Shown here piece after piece: positions 9,064-18,220 of a stretch of 64,000 bases of DNA (the first letter of the stretch is position 1; every line of letters begins with the position of its first letter). The notes beneath the pieces were generated by a model, which saw only the letters and a program-made list of their open reading frames with translations, was not told the DNA's origin and made no database searches. The stretch spans positions 2,604,001 through 2,668,000 of the forward strand of contig NZ_JAPNLE010000009.1 of assembly GCF_026627925.1 (NCBI RefSeq), read 5' to 3'. A program made the position numbers and the translations under genes. The DNA comes from Cupriavidus sp. D39. Lineage in GTDB: Bacteria > Pseudomonadota > Gammaproteobacteria > Burkholderiales > Burkholderiaceae.

Positions 9064-9682
9064 CTGCTTTCCCTCGTACAACGGTTTTTTCAAGATTCTC
9101 TCGCCATGAATGACCATGCGGAAGTCTGCCCGCTTTCGCGTAGGATGATGTTGTCTTGCGACGCAATCCCTATCCGCCAGATTACCCAGCGGCCTTCGCT
9201 TCTTCCGCAATCCTCTGCCCGCACCACTCACAGTCTTCCTTACGGTTGACCTGCCCAACCGGGCAGCGATACGGGTTTACCGTGTTCCGCGTAATTCGCA
9301 CGAACGGGTTAGGTTCCGCTTTTCCACCGGTAGCGCTTTCGTCCGTGCTGCCCCATGCCGTAGAGAGCAGACCCGCTACATTCCCGTTTTGGGTAGGGCC
9401 TGTCAGTGTCTTTGGCCCGTTGCTTATGACGGTGTTTATCAGCGATTCAGATTCCTTAACCTTACCGTCCAGCCTAGCGCCCCCTCCGCATTGACACTTG
9501 CAGAGGAACGTCGATCTCACGATCTCCGTTTGGCTATCGCCGGGCTACATTGTCTCGGTGGCTTCACACTCAGCCGTTGCCAGCCACGCATGCACCGATA
9601 GACTACGGGCGACGGAACGCCCGGTTTCCTCCCGTCAGACTTCGACGGTAAAACAACGAACTACGCGACTTTCACGTCGCAC

Positions 9683-10007
9683 ACAGCATGTAAGCCCGCG
9701 TGAGCGTGTGCTTGCCATCGGCCCACGGCAGGGCTTCGACCTTGACGCCACAGTCACGACAATCGACGCGCCGCATGGTATAGAGCAAGAACACGGCAAA
9801 ACCCCAGACCGGAATAAACTCGAACCTGCGCTGTGCGAGCGTGTCGTAACCCCGCGCAGGCTGGCTACAGCATGAACAGATCGGCTTCGAGCCCTTGCGC
9901 GGCCGTACGTCGATCTCGATGGACTGGGTTGCCTCGCACAGCCGCGCACCTTCATAAACGAAACCGGGAATATGATGACAGGCATTCAGCAGGCGGGTCA
10001 GCAACAT
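9683..10007 (-). CDS. ISL3 transposase, 5' exon
   Basis: This is the N-terminal 108 codons of the transposase. It carries the ISL3 zinc-binding region with CSCCSQPA and the CRDCGVKV pair, flanking FEFIPVWGFAVFLLYTMRR. It ends ...TRAYMLF at the intron boundary, with the last codon split one base/two bases. Without splicing the ribosome meets a stop three codons into the intron. The start ATG at 10007 overlaps by two bases the divergent start of the passenger gene (both in a CATG). Confidence 0.9.
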
Positions 10008-10431
10008 GGTTAGCAGGGTCAGAAGCGACAAGGGCAAAGCCGCTATTGTCGCCCCGGATCTCGATGCACTGGCGCGCTACGTCCCGGACCTTAAGGACTG
10101 GCCCGCTTCATGGCGCTTCGACAACGAGGATATCCCGCCTGGCCAGGCGATCGTAGAAGTGTTCACGCCTTTCCTGCAACACCTGCTCGCACAGGGATAT
10201 GCGCGCAAGACGTTGTACCGCCACCGCGATAACCTCTGGATACTCGGCGGCCATCTCATTGAAGTCCGTTACGAAGACAAGCATGCAGCCGCGATGGATG
10301 CCAATGCGCTCGTTCTCAGCCAGATCCATGAATACGGTGGTCCCTTGATAACTCGGCATCTTAGTGAAGATGCCCAGAGCTCTTTCGACGCGACCTGCAA
10401 GAAGCTCTATCGCTTCCTTTGTCCCTCGTAA
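10006..10431 (+). CDS. ISL3 passenger protein (integrase core-binding-like)
   Basis: A 141-residue protein inside the IS, on the strand opposite the transposase. It reads FTPFLQHLLAQGYARKTLYRHRDNLWILGGHLI, which resembles the N-terminal SAM-like/core-binding fold of tyrosine recombinases. No catalytic domain (no R-HxxR-Y) follows. I remember similar short proteins in proteobacteria, without known function. It ends 10 bp before the right inverted repeat. Its ATG shares a CATG with the transposase start, so its promoter must lie within the transposase gene. It may modulate transposition; this is inference. Confidence 0.65.
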   Translation: MVSRVRSDKGKAAIVAPDLDALARYVPDLKDWPASWRFDNEDIPPGQAIVEVFTPFLQHLLAQGYARKTLYRHRDNLWILGGHLIEVRYEDKHAAAMDANALVLSQIHEYGGPLITRHLSEDAQSSFDATCKKLYRFLCPS

Positions 10432-10441
10432 ATCGCCTCAA

Positions 10442-10468
10442 ACTACCCACAGATTCCCCCGACGAGCC
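10442..10468. repeat. ISL3 right terminal inverted repeat
   Basis: Read inward it starts GGCTCGTCGGGGGAATCTG and shares the TGTGGGT core with the left repeat. It is followed directly by the ATGAATAT duplication at 10469-10476. Confidence 0.88.
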
Positions 10469-10476
10469 ATGAATAT
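10469..10476. repeat. Target-site duplication, right copy (ATGAATAT)
   Basis: Identical to 6537-6544. It forms the ATA-TTC-AT part of the interrupted XRE-ImmA frame on the minus strand. Confidence 0.92.
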
Positions 10477-11328
10477 AACTGGCGCCAAGGAGTCGCTTAC
10501 AGCGAAGCCGCGGAATTCGCCAACGTCGAGCTTGCGGCGAGTGTGGGTTCCGACTATGCCGCTTCGCATGACGAGGATGCCGAGGATGCCGAGTGCCTCC
10601 GCAGAACGCACTAGCCTACGAAAGTACTCGTCCCCGCTTTGACTTCGGTCATCGTGATCCACGCCAAGCCTTTTCCGCATGTCATCGACGACTTCACTGA
10701 CCAGCGACTTCACCGTGAATCGACCGACAAAATCCAGCTTTTCGCGCTCTTGATCGTTCAAATAGTCGAGGTACCAGACTTGTTTGCGCAACACATCTCG
10801 AATTGTATCGAGCAAATCAATACTGGGCCGCGGTGGAGGATTGCCCCCACCGTTCGCAGATCCGGCAAAGGCAAGCTCTTCCTCGGTTGGCGCAAGTAGA
10901 AACAAGAAGCCAAAAGGTACGTGCGCAACGGAGGCCCACTACTGAGCTTGCTTGAACGTCGGCAAGCTATCCCCGGCTTCCCATGCAACCACCTGGTCTG
11001 GCTTAACGGACAATCCCTGTGCGAGTGCATGCTGAGTTAGCCCGGCGCGTTCCCGCGACCAACTCAACAGAGCAGGATTGATGTGTGCATGGGTGATCAT
11101 AGGAGCGATGTTAAGCGACCTGCAGCCGGCTGTCATCCGTCTCCAAGCTTGCTTAACTTCGCCGCACGGTGGTCACCTGCGGCGACGCATCGTTGAGCGC
11201 CAACCAAGGCTCCTCGCCATCAGCGGTGTGATTCATGGTTGTACGTCGATACGAGGACGTCTGCAAGGCAGGTCCCCGCGGAGGATCTCGCATGGATGCC
11301 ATCGCGCCCTTCTTCGTCTGTGCGGCGA

Positions 11329-12234
11329 CTACGTATAGAAAAACTCAACCCGCTCCCCTGCCCCCTCCATCGACTGGCCAAACGTAATCCAGCCATGCCC
11401 TCTCAGCGCGACCTCATCGCGGCGCAGGATGATTTCGTCATCGCCGTCGATGGCGATATGCGTGCCATTGGCGCTTCGGTCGATCAGCATGTATTTTCCT
11501 GCCCGGAACTCGATGGTTGCGTGGAACCGCGAAGTCTGCGGATCCGCCACGACGATCGTCATCGCGGCGTCGCGCCCTATCGTGACCGGCGGCGACGCGC
11601 CGTTCATCCGGACCTCCTTCTCCCGATACCGTAGCGTGAGCAGCGCGGGGCGGCTCGCGCGCGGGTTCACTTCGGCGAGGATGGTCATGTCGGCGTTCTG
11701 CTGCCATATCGCTTCGAACAACTCCACGGGTTCGGCTTTGCCGCGCACCTGTATCGGGTAGAGGTAGCGCATCGCCTTGCGCAGCCTGGGCGGCAGATGC
11801 GCCACGGCGTCCTTGCTGGTGATGATCTGTCCTTGCGATGCGAGCTTGGCGAGGCGCGCGGCAAGGTTGACCGTGTCGCCGAACACATCGCCCGATGCGT
11901 CGCGCAGGATCGGGCCGTGGTGAAAGCCAATATGGATCGACATGGGAAGACCGGATACCGGTGGCAACGCGGCAATCGCCATTTGCATTTCGAGTGCAGC
12001 CTGCATTGCATTTTCGGCGGAGGGGAAGACCGCCATGACTTCGTCCCCGATGGTCTTCACCACCCGGCCTCGCTGCGCCGACGAGCAGGATTTCATCAGG
12101 GCGATGCATTGCCCGATGGCGCCGAAGGCGGCCGCATTGCCGGCCTTCTCATACAGCTTGGTGCTGTTGCTGATGTCCGCGAACAGCACGGACCCGTCTG
12201 AGTCGGACACCGCAGGCATCGATTCCCGGTCCAT
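11329..12234 (-). CDS. Class III adenylate/guanylate cyclase with FHA domain
   Basis: A 301-residue soluble protein. Residues about 10-175 form a class III cyclase homology domain: VLFADISNSTKLYEKAG and KTIGDEVMAVF carry the two metal Asp residues, and FGDTVNLAARLA carries the Asn/Arg pair used in catalysis. Residues about 200-295 form an FHA phosphopeptide-binding domain (VTIGRD, SRFHATIEF, SANGTHI). The protein would make cAMP or cGMP and read Ser/Thr phosphorylation. The start ATG at 12234 is chosen; a GTG at 12258 in frame is possible. It is followed on the same strand by 74 bp and then the patatin gene upstream. No transmembrane or sensor domain is seen. Confidence 0.88.
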   Translation of the reverse strand: MDRESMPAVSDSDGSVLFADISNSTKLYEKAGNAAAFGAIGQCIALMKSCSSAQRGRVVKTIGDEVMAVFPSAENAMQAALEMQMAIAALPPVSGLPMSIHIGFHHGPILRDASGDVFGDTVNLAARLAKLASQGQIITSKDAVAHLPPRLRKAMRYLYPIQVRGKAEPVELFEAIWQQNADMTILAEVNPRASRPALLTLRYREKEVRMNGASPPVTIGRDAAMTIVVADPQTSRFHATIEFRAGKYMLIDRSANGTHIAIDGDDEIILRRDEVALRGHGWITFGQSMEGAGERVEFFYT

Positions 12235-12308
12235 ATGCGTCTCAACCTGTTTGCTCACCGCGCGCCTCGCGTGGCGCTCTGCACTGATGGTAGTACGCGG
12301 CCGAACGC

Positions 12309-13342
12309 TTAAAGGAATGTTTCCGCGATATCGATCGATGAGCGCTGGCCGAGTGCGTCGAAATTTGCCGAGAGCCAGGCTTCGGCCCGCTCGCGCCCTA
12401 GCGTGAACAGGCCGCGCAGGAAGTCCCAATCCGCGTTGAACTTGCTGGACGCGCCCAGTCGCGCCATCTCGGCTTCGGCATCGATGCTGTGGATCAGCAT
12501 GCGGCGGTAGCGTGCCGGATCGAGCGCGCCTTCGTCGATCAGCCGGGTGATGAATTCGATGGCGCGCATCTCGCGCATCAACGAGGAGTTAAAGCTGAGC
12601 GTGTTGATGCGGTCCAGGATTTCGCGTGCGGTGACAGGCACCTGGGGAATATGGATCGGGTTGAGGCGGATGATCAGCACATCGCGGCTGTCGGTCTCAT
12701 AGATCAGCGGATAGATCGGCGGGTTGCCCATGTAGCCGCCGTCCCAGTAATACTCGCCGTCGATCTCCACGGCCTGGAAGAGCGAGGGCAGGCAGGCCGA
12801 GGCCATCACGGCCTTGGCGCAAACCTCGCCGGTGCTGAACACGCGGATGCGCCCGCGCAGCACATTGGTCGCGCACAGGAACAGCTTGACGCTCTTGCTG
12901 TGCTGCAACACCTCGAAATCGATGGTCTCGTCCAGGATGTTCTGCAGCGGGTTGAGGTTGCACGGGTTGAGCTGGTAGGGCGAAAAGAAGCGGGTGAGAT
13001 GGTCGAACATCATCCACGCTGGCGACATCTCCATATGGCCACCGCCGCCCATCAACCTGTCCAGCCAGGTGGGTTGCAAGGGACTCAGCCTGGCGCACTC
13101 GGACACCTTTCGCCAGCACGTCTCCAGTGCCTGCCGCGCGCCCTGCGGCCCACCGCTTGCGAGGCCATAGGCAAGCACGGTGGCATTGACGGCGCCGGCG
13201 CTGGTGCCACTGATGCCGTCGATGCCGATGCGCTTGTCTTCCAGCAGCCGGTCCAGCACGCCCCAACTGAATGCCCCGTGGGTGCCGCCGCCTTGCAGCG
13301 CGATATTGATGCGGCGGATCGCGGGGGTTGTGTGGCTTGCAT
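12309..13342 (-). CDS. Patatin-like phospholipase (one frameshift)
   Basis: The restored protein has 344 residues. One C is missing in the C5 run at 13322-13326; restoring it joins the ATG at 13342 (GGAGG six bases upstream) to RRINIALQGGGTHGAFSWGVLD. Motifs: the oxyanion loop GGGTHGAF, the nucleophile GISGTSAGAVN (GxSxG), and the catalytic Asp in WDGGYMGNPP (DGG). The length and the C-terminal MREMRAIEFI helix fit the alpha-proteobacterial/burkholderial patatin family. It hydrolyses acyl esters of lipids; the physiological substrate is unknown. It lies 31 bp downstream of the HD-domain gene on the same strand, so the two are probably co-transcribed. Confidence 0.88.
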
Positions 13343-13373
13343 GGCGGCCTCCAGTTTGAGTGCCTTGGTGCTT

Positions 13374-14002
13374 CTACTGCCCTTGCGTGCCGGGGAGCGG
13401 CGCTGGCTGGGCGAGCCGCCACGCCAGGTTGCGCCGGGCGCTGGCTTCACAGCGAGCGTGGAACACCTCCGTATGGTAGATGCGGGGGCGCGCCAGCAAG
13501 GCATGCAAAAAGCACGGGCGCGGGCGTCGTAGCCGGCATCGTCCAGCCCGGGCTGCTCGGCCCGCAGCTTCGCCTCGTTCTGGAGAAACCGTGCCAGGCT
13601 TCCGCCCATGTCCGCCAGGTCGATATCGACGGTGAAGCGGGCACCGGCGTCCGCAGGCGCGGCGTCGTGTGTGGTCGCCATGATCATCTCGGCGACGTGG
13701 GCCACTGTGGCGATGCGGCCGCCGGCGTGGTGCGCAAGCCACGCGACACTGCGCGGCTCGTTGTCTGCCGCGCCGGGGACATAGATCACGTCGTGGCACC
13801 ACAGCGCCAGCTCCACGGTGTCGGGATCAGGTATCTGCGCGCGTGCCCAGTCCAAATGGCGCAGGCAGCGGCGAATATGATCGAGCGTGTGATAGTGACG
13901 CACCGGCTCGGCGTAGTGACGTGCCAGGCCGGCATAAACGGCTTCGGCGTGCGTGCCGCCGCAGCGCGACCACAGCGCCAGGAAGCGAGCTTGCGTATCC
14001 AT
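13374..14002 (-). CDS. HD-superfamily metal-dependent phosphohydrolase-like protein (one frameshift)
   Basis: The restored protein has 209 residues. The A5 run at 13507-13511 lacks one base; restoring it gives ARAFLHALLARPRIYHTEVF and the C-terminus ARRNLAWRLAQ. Conserved features are RHYHTLDHIRRCL near residue 35 (a His pair), ELALWCHDVIYVPG (CHDxxY, the HD motif) and DIDLADMG. Such proteins are annotated as predicted metal-dependent HD phosphohydrolases of unknown substrate. The start ATG at 14002 has GGAG upstream. It is the first gene of a likely HD-patatin operon and is divergent from the cardiolipin synthase. Confidence 0.8.
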
Positions 14003-14355
14003 TGCCGTCTCCTTCGTGCCAGGGGCGCGGCCCGATCGTCCATGCTGGCCATCATTCAACTACCCCTATCGCAGCGTAGTGCATACGGGAGAACAACTGG
14101 CGCATTGCCTGGTTTCACAGTCCATGTGCAGTTTAGGATACAAGAGACTGATCAGGTACAAGTCGCCGCCCGTACGCAAAGCGCAAAGGCGCCGATGACA
14201 GGTTGACGCTGGGCCGATGCCGGCATTGTCCTGCATTGGCCCAGCGCACACCTCTGGTATGGTGCGCAGTCCGCCGTCCGCCGCCTAGCCGCATGCCCCC
14301 TTCCCTTCTTGCTTCCTTCCTGCCTGCGTCCTGGCTTGCCCCGCTAGAGGGCGCC
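14003..14355. promoter_or_regulatory. Divergent intergenic region
   Basis: A 353-bp gap between the divergent HD-domain gene and the cardiolipin synthase. It must hold both promoters. No clear -35/-10 pair or repeat stands out. Confidence 0.4.
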
Positions 14356-15801
14356 ATGCCGATGGACCTGTCCTGGTTGTTGCCATCGATCTTCACACTG
14401 GCGGAATGGGCGATCCGCCTGGCCATGCTGGTCTACGTGCCGCAGCGCCGCGCGCCCGCGGCGGCGCGCACCTGGTTGCTGCTGATCTTCTTCCTGCCTT
14501 GGGTGGGACTGGTGCTGTATGCGCTGTTCGGCCGCATCTACTATCCCAAGTCGCGCCGGCTGAAGCTGGCCCGGATCAACCAGGGCATCGCAAGCGTACG
14601 GGACCGGGTGGCGCGCTTCGCGCCATTGCAGCCGCTGCCTGCCGCGGTTGCCGCCGATGCGGCCGGCCTGATCGAGCGGCTAGGCTCGTACTCGCCGATG
14701 CGGGGCAATGCCGTGGCGCTGCTCGACAACTATGCCGCGACCGTAGCGGCGATGATTGCCGATATCGACGCCGCCAGGCGCCAGGTCCATCTGCTGGTCT
14801 ATATCTACGCTGCGGATGCCACGGCCGGCGCCTTCACCGACGCCCTGCTGCGGGCGAGTGCGCGGGGCGTGCGCTGCCGGTTGCTGGTGGACGCGCTAGG
14901 TGCCCGCTCTGGCTGGCGCGCGTTTGCAGGCAAGCTGCGCGAGGGCGGCGTGGAGGTGGTGCAGGCCCTGCCGATGCGCTCGCTGATGGCGGTGCTCAAA
15001 GGCAAGAGCGCGCGCTTCGACCTGCGCAATCACCGCAAGATCCTGGTGGTGGACGGCAGCATTGGCTATATCGGCTCACAGAACGTGATCGATGCCGAGT
15101 CGATGCCGGGATTGCCCAATGAAGAACTGGTGGCGCGCGTGACGGGGCCGGTGGTGGCGGAGCTGCAAGCAGTCTTCCTGGCCGACCGCTACCTGGAAAC
15201 CGGCGACAGCAACTTCGACATCGACAGCTTCCCGCCCATGGCCGAGCAAGGCCCGCACATCGCGCAGATGCTGCCCAGCGGGCCCGGCTACGGCACGCAG
15301 AATGCGCAGATGGCGCTGATCAGCATGGTCCACCGCGCGCGCAGCGAAGTGGTCATCACCACGCCCTACTTCGTGCCGGACGAAGCCTTCCTGCAAGCGC
15401 TGCACCTGGCCTGCTACCGTGGCGTGGCGGTACACCTGGTGTTGTCGCAACGGATCGACCAGCGCTTCACGCAGGCCGCGCAGGAGGCTTACTTCGGCGT
15501 GCTGCTGGACTCGGGGGTGCAGATCCACCTGTACCGCCCCGCCTTCCTGCACGCCAAGCACGTCACCATCGACGATGAGGTCGCCATGGTGGGCTCGACC
15601 AATATGGATATCCGCTCGTTCGCGCTCAACGCGGAAGCCGCGCTGGTGATCTATGACCGCGATGTGGTGGCGCGCATGCGGCAGATCCAGCAGCGCTACC
15701 TGGCCAACAGCGAACAGGTGGTGCGCGCGGTGTGGCAGCGCCGCCCGCTGCATACGCGCACCTGGCAGAACCTTTGCCGGCTGGCGGATTCGCTGCTGTA
15801 G
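14356..15801 (+). CDS. cls: Cardiolipin synthase (PLD family)
   Basis: A 481-residue protein that condenses two phosphatidylglycerols to cardiolipin at the inner membrane. Two N-terminal membrane helices (about residues 3-25 and 36-60) are followed by two phospholipase D motifs: NHRKILVVDGSIGYIGSQN, and LHAKHVTIDDEVAMVGSTN (both HxKxxxxD). Length is normal for ClsA. The start ATG at 14356 has AGAGGG upstream; the in-frame ATG codons further upstream lack one and would add an Arg-rich leader. It is a single gene, divergent from the HD-patatin genes and convergent with the hut cluster, with a shared terminator. Confidence 0.92.
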   Translation: MPMDLSWLLPSIFTLAEWAIRLAMLVYVPQRRAPAAARTWLLLIFFLPWVGLVLYALFGRIYYPKSRRLKLARINQGIASVRDRVARFAPLQPLPAAVAADAAGLIERLGSYSPMRGNAVALLDNYAATVAAMIADIDAARRQVHLLVYIYAADATAGAFTDALLRASARGVRCRLLVDALGARSGWRAFAGKLREGGVEVVQALPMRSLMAVLKGKSARFDLRNHRKILVVDGSIGYIGSQNVIDAESMPGLPNEELVARVTGPVVAELQAVFLADRYLETGDSNFDIDSFPPMAEQGPHIAQMLPSGPGYGTQNAQMALISMVHRARSEVVITTPYFVPDEAFLQALHLACYRGVAVHLVLSQRIDQRFTQAAQEAYFGVLLDSGVQIHLYRPAFLHAKHVTIDDEVAMVGSTNMDIRSFALNAEAALVIYDRDVVARMRQIQQRYLANSEQVVRAVWQRRPLHTRTWQNLCRLADSLL

Positions 15802-15830
15802 ATGGCCGTAGATGGCTATAGATGTGACAA

Positions 15831-15865
15831 CGCGACCCGTGCTGCCATTGGCAACACGGGTCGCG
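15831..15865. terminator. Hairpin between cls and hutG
   Basis: CGCGACCCGTG at 15831-15841 pairs perfectly with CACGGGTCGCG at 15855-15865 around a 13-nt loop. It lies between two convergent genes, so it probably ends both transcripts. No long T run follows. Confidence 0.7.
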
Positions 15866-15904
15866 TGAGGTGCTTCCTGCCTTTCCTGGTTTCCCTGCCC
15901 GGGC

Positions 15905-16719
15905 TTAACGTGCTTCCACGTAGCCCAGCATCGTTTCCAGCATCGTCTTCAGCGTGGGCTGGATGCGCGTGGCCAGCGCTTCGTCATAGGCGAAGGGATA
16001 GGTCTCGCTCATGTAGGCCGACTGCGTCAGCTCCAGCTGCACGGCTTGCACGCCCTGCGCCGGCGCGCCGTACTGGCGCGTGATATAGCCGCCCTTGAAG
16101 CGCCCGTTGAGCACGGAGGTGTAGCCCGGCAAGGCGCCGGCGATATCCAGCAGCTGGTTGGCCAGCGCGGCGTCGCAGCTCGCGCCGTTGGCGGTGCCCA
16201 GGTTGAAGTCGGTCAGCTTGCCTTCGAAAAGCGCGGCAGCACCGAGCGGATCGAGTGGGCGTCCCACAGCGCCACGGTGCCGTGCTCGGCGCGCAAGCGG
16301 GCCAGCTCCTCGGCGAGCGCGCCGTGGTACGGGCGCCAGATGGCGTCGCGGCGCGCGGCGATTTCATCGTCGGCGGGCAGGCTGCTGGCGTCGGCGTAGA
16401 TCGGCGTCTTGTCGAAGGTATCGACCGGGCACAGGCCGGTGGTGTCCTGGCCGGGGTAGAGATTGGCGTTGTCGGGCGGGCGGTTCAGGTCCACCACGTA
16501 GCGCGAGTGGGTTGCCACCAGGATGGAGGCGCCGAGCTCGCGCGCGAAATCGTACAAGCGTTCAAGATGCCAGTCGGTATCGGGCACGGTGCGTGCCTCG
16601 GCGGTCAGCCGGTCGGACACGGAGGCCGGCAGGTGGGTGCCCACGTGCGGCATCGACACCAGCATCGGGCGCGTGCCGCGATGCAGGGTGAAAGCGGGAG
16701 TATCGGTCGAGAAGGGCAT
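15905..16719 (-). CDS. hutG: N-formylglutamate deformylase (one frameshift)
   Basis: It catalyses the last step of the five-enzyme histidine route: N-formylglutamate to glutamate and formate. The restored length is 271 residues. One base is missing in the A4 run at 16227-16230; restoring it turns VLPRFSKAS-stop into VLPRFFEGKLTDFNLGTANG. Recognisable segments are MPHVGTHLP, DTDWHLERLYDF, YVVDLNRPPD and LWDAHSIRS with metal His/Asp residues. It is the last gene of the minus-strand hut cluster, 100 bp after hutF. The start at MPFSTD (16719) is preferred over an in-frame codon at 16743. Confidence 0.92.
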
Positions 16720-16819
16720 GTTTTCTTGTTTGCAACTTTGCAACGAAAAGGCGCTGTGCTCAGCAATGCGGACCTGAAGCTTGTAGCGTCAAGCATCAGG
16801 CCGCATGGTGCGCCGGGTT

Positions 16820-18220
16820 TTAGTCGGACAGCAGGCTTGCGCGCGCAGCGGCAAAGCGCTTGCCAGCGTCGGCCTGCAAGGCGTGCGTACCATGCTGCAC
16901 GCGCGTGCGGCCCGCCGTGCGGACTTCCGCTAGTGTCTCATGCCCATGGTTGGTGAACACATGGACCGCCAGGGCCTGGCTGCCGGACAAGCCCGAGAGC
17001 GCGGGATGCGCGCCGTCCAGCACGACGAAATCTGCCTGCTGCCCGACGGCAATCGCGCCAATCTCCCGGCCCGACGCACGCGCACCGCCGAAAGCGGCAT
17101 CGAGGTAAAGGCGATCCGCCACCTGCTTGTGCGCGTCGGACGCCAGCACATTGCGTTTTTGCAGCGCCAGCCGCTGGCCGTACTCGAACAGCCGCAGCTC
17201 TTCCACCACGCTGACGCTCGCGTGGCTGTCCGAGCCGATGCCCCAGACGCCGCCCTGCCCCAGGTACGGCGCGGCATCGAACACGCCATCGCCCAGGTTG
17301 GCCTCGGTGGTCGGGCAGATGCCGGCCACCGCGCCGCTGTGCGCCAGGCGCCGGCGTTCATCCCAGTCCAGGTGCGTGGCATGCACCAGGCACCAGCGCG
17401 CATCCACCTCGGCATGGTCGAGCAGCCACGCCACGGGCCGCGTGCCGGTGAGGGTGATGCACTCGTCCACCTCGCGCTGCTGCTCGGCGATATGGATGTG
17501 CACGGGCGCCTTTGCGTCCAGCGCGTGCAGGCCCGCCACGGCGTCGGCGAGGCTTTGCGGCGGCACCGCGCGCAGCGAATGCGGCGCCAGGCCCAGCCGC
17601 GCCTGGCCGTGGCATTGCGGGGCCAGGCGCCCGAGCAACGCGAGCATGGCGCTGGTCTCATGCAGGAAGCGGCGCTGATCGGGCACCGCGGGCTTGTTGC
17701 CGAAGCCGGCCGTCTGGTACAGCACCGGCAGCAGCGTGATGCCGATGCCGGCGGTCTGCGCGGCGCGCAGCAGGCGCAGCGACATCTCGGCAGGGTCGGC
17801 GTAAGGCTTGCCGTCCGTGTCGTGATGCACGTAATGGAATTCGCAAACGCTGGTGTAGCCCGCGCGCAGCATCTCGATATAGAGCTGCGTGGCGATGGCT
17901 TCCAGCGTATCGGGCGAGAGCCTTAGCGCGAAGCGGTACATCAGCTTGCGCCAGCTCCAGAAGGAATCGCTCTCCTGGCCGTCGGCCAGTGTCTCGTTGC
18001 GGTATTCGGTCAGCCCGGCAAAGCCGCGCTGGAACGCGTGCGAGTGCAGGTTGGGCATGCCCGGCAAGAGCGGCCCGGCGGCGCGCGGCACGCCCTGCAC
18101 GGGTAACGCGCCGGCCTGCACCGTGGTGAATGCGCCGGCGTCGTCCCAGGCCAGCAGCACATTGCTGGCCCAGCCCGTGGGCAGCAAGGCCTGCGCGGCA
18201 AACAGGCTTCCGGCGCTCAT
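16820..18220 (-). CDS. hutF: N-formimidoyl-L-glutamate deiminase
   Basis: A 466-residue amidohydrolase converting formimidoylglutamate to formylglutamate and ammonia. Metal-ligand motifs: [13 protein letters not shown] (HxH), [24 protein letters not shown] and [17 protein letters not shown] (the catalytic Asp). Length is usual for HutF. Its ATG overlaps the stop of hutI (ATGA), so the two are translationally coupled. Together with hutG it defines the five-step pathway that saves ammonia, not the formamide-releasing branch. The preferred start is ATG 18220; the longer open frame upstream is antisense-like readthrough into hutI. Confidence 0.95.
   Translation of the reverse strand: MSAGSLFAAQALLPTGWASNVLLAWDDAGAFTTVQAGALPVQGVPRAAGPLLPGMPNLHSHAFQRGFAGLTEYRNETLADGQESDSFWSWRKLMYRFALRLSPDTLEAIATQLYIEMLRAGYTSVCEFHYVHHDTDGKPYADPAEMSLRLLRAAQTAGIGITLLPVLYQTAGFGNKPAVPDQRRFLHETSAMLALLGRLAPQCHGQARLGLAPHSLRAVPPQSLADAVAGLHALDAKAPVHIHIAEQQREVDECITLTGTRPVAWLLDHAEVDARWCLVHATHLDWDERRRLAHSGAVAGICPTTEANLGDGVFDAAPYLGQGGVWGIGSDSHASVSVVEELRLFEYGQRLALQKRNVLASDAHKQVADRLYLDAAFGGARASGREIGAIAVGQQADFVVLDGAHPALSGLSGSQALAVHVFTNHGHETLAEVRTAGRTRVQHGTHALQADAGKRFAAARASLLSD

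Larger units (their letters stand above)
7474..9682 (-). mobile_element. Group II intron inside the ISL3 transposase
   Basis: The intron is 2209 nt and on the same strand as the transposase. The 5' end reads GTGCGAC (consensus GUGYG) and the 3' end ...CCCGAC (consensus AY). The last 75 nt contain a canonical 34-nt domain V and a domain VI stem. Domain IV encodes a reverse transcriptase/maturase. The 5' end can fold GCGAC-6 nt-GTCGC at once. The exon boundaries are supported independently, because excision restores the transposase frame and its conserved residues. Because the intron lies on the sense strand of its host gene, splicing would restore transposase mRNA. Confidence 0.93.
6545..10468 (-). 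mobile_element. ISL3-family insertion sequence carrying a group II intron and a passenger gene
   Basis: The element is 3924 bp, or 1715 bp without the intron, which is a normal ISL3 size. Its ends are imperfect 27-bp inverted repeats (6545-6571 and 10442-10468) that agree at about 19 positions and both contain a TGTGGGT core. It encodes an ISL3 transposase on the minus strand, split by the intron, and a 141-residue passenger protein on the plus strand. The 8-bp ATGAATAT duplication and the rejoining of the host gene fix both ends to the base. It lies inside the XRE-ImmA gene. Confidence 0.92.
6023..11100 (-). pseudogene. XRE-ImmA/IrrE antitoxin-like gene split by ISL3 element
   Basis: The gene is in two pieces, 10469-11100 (N-terminus) and 6023-6536 (C-terminus). 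Joined across one target copy they give 1146 nt, exactly 382 codons, reading SLAPVIF|INSADAPAARLF with no seam. The N-terminus has an XRE helix-turn-helix (RERAGLTQHALAQGL...). The C-terminus has the metallopeptidase helix LIHELAHVWIG (HExxH) and a typical RREETFCNAVAGEFLVP segment. A TAG codon at 10939-10941 interrupts the frame after QAQ; the family typically continues with Lys-Trp here, so AAG to TAG is likely. The gene is therefore broken twice. It was coupled to the PIN gene downstream (ATGA overlap). The start ATG at 11100 is preferred over an upstream in-frame codon. Confidence 0.88.

Noticed and set aside
6545..10468. IS and intron as two independent neighbours
   Set aside because: The transposase frame, target duplications and inverted repeats show that the intron is inside the IS.
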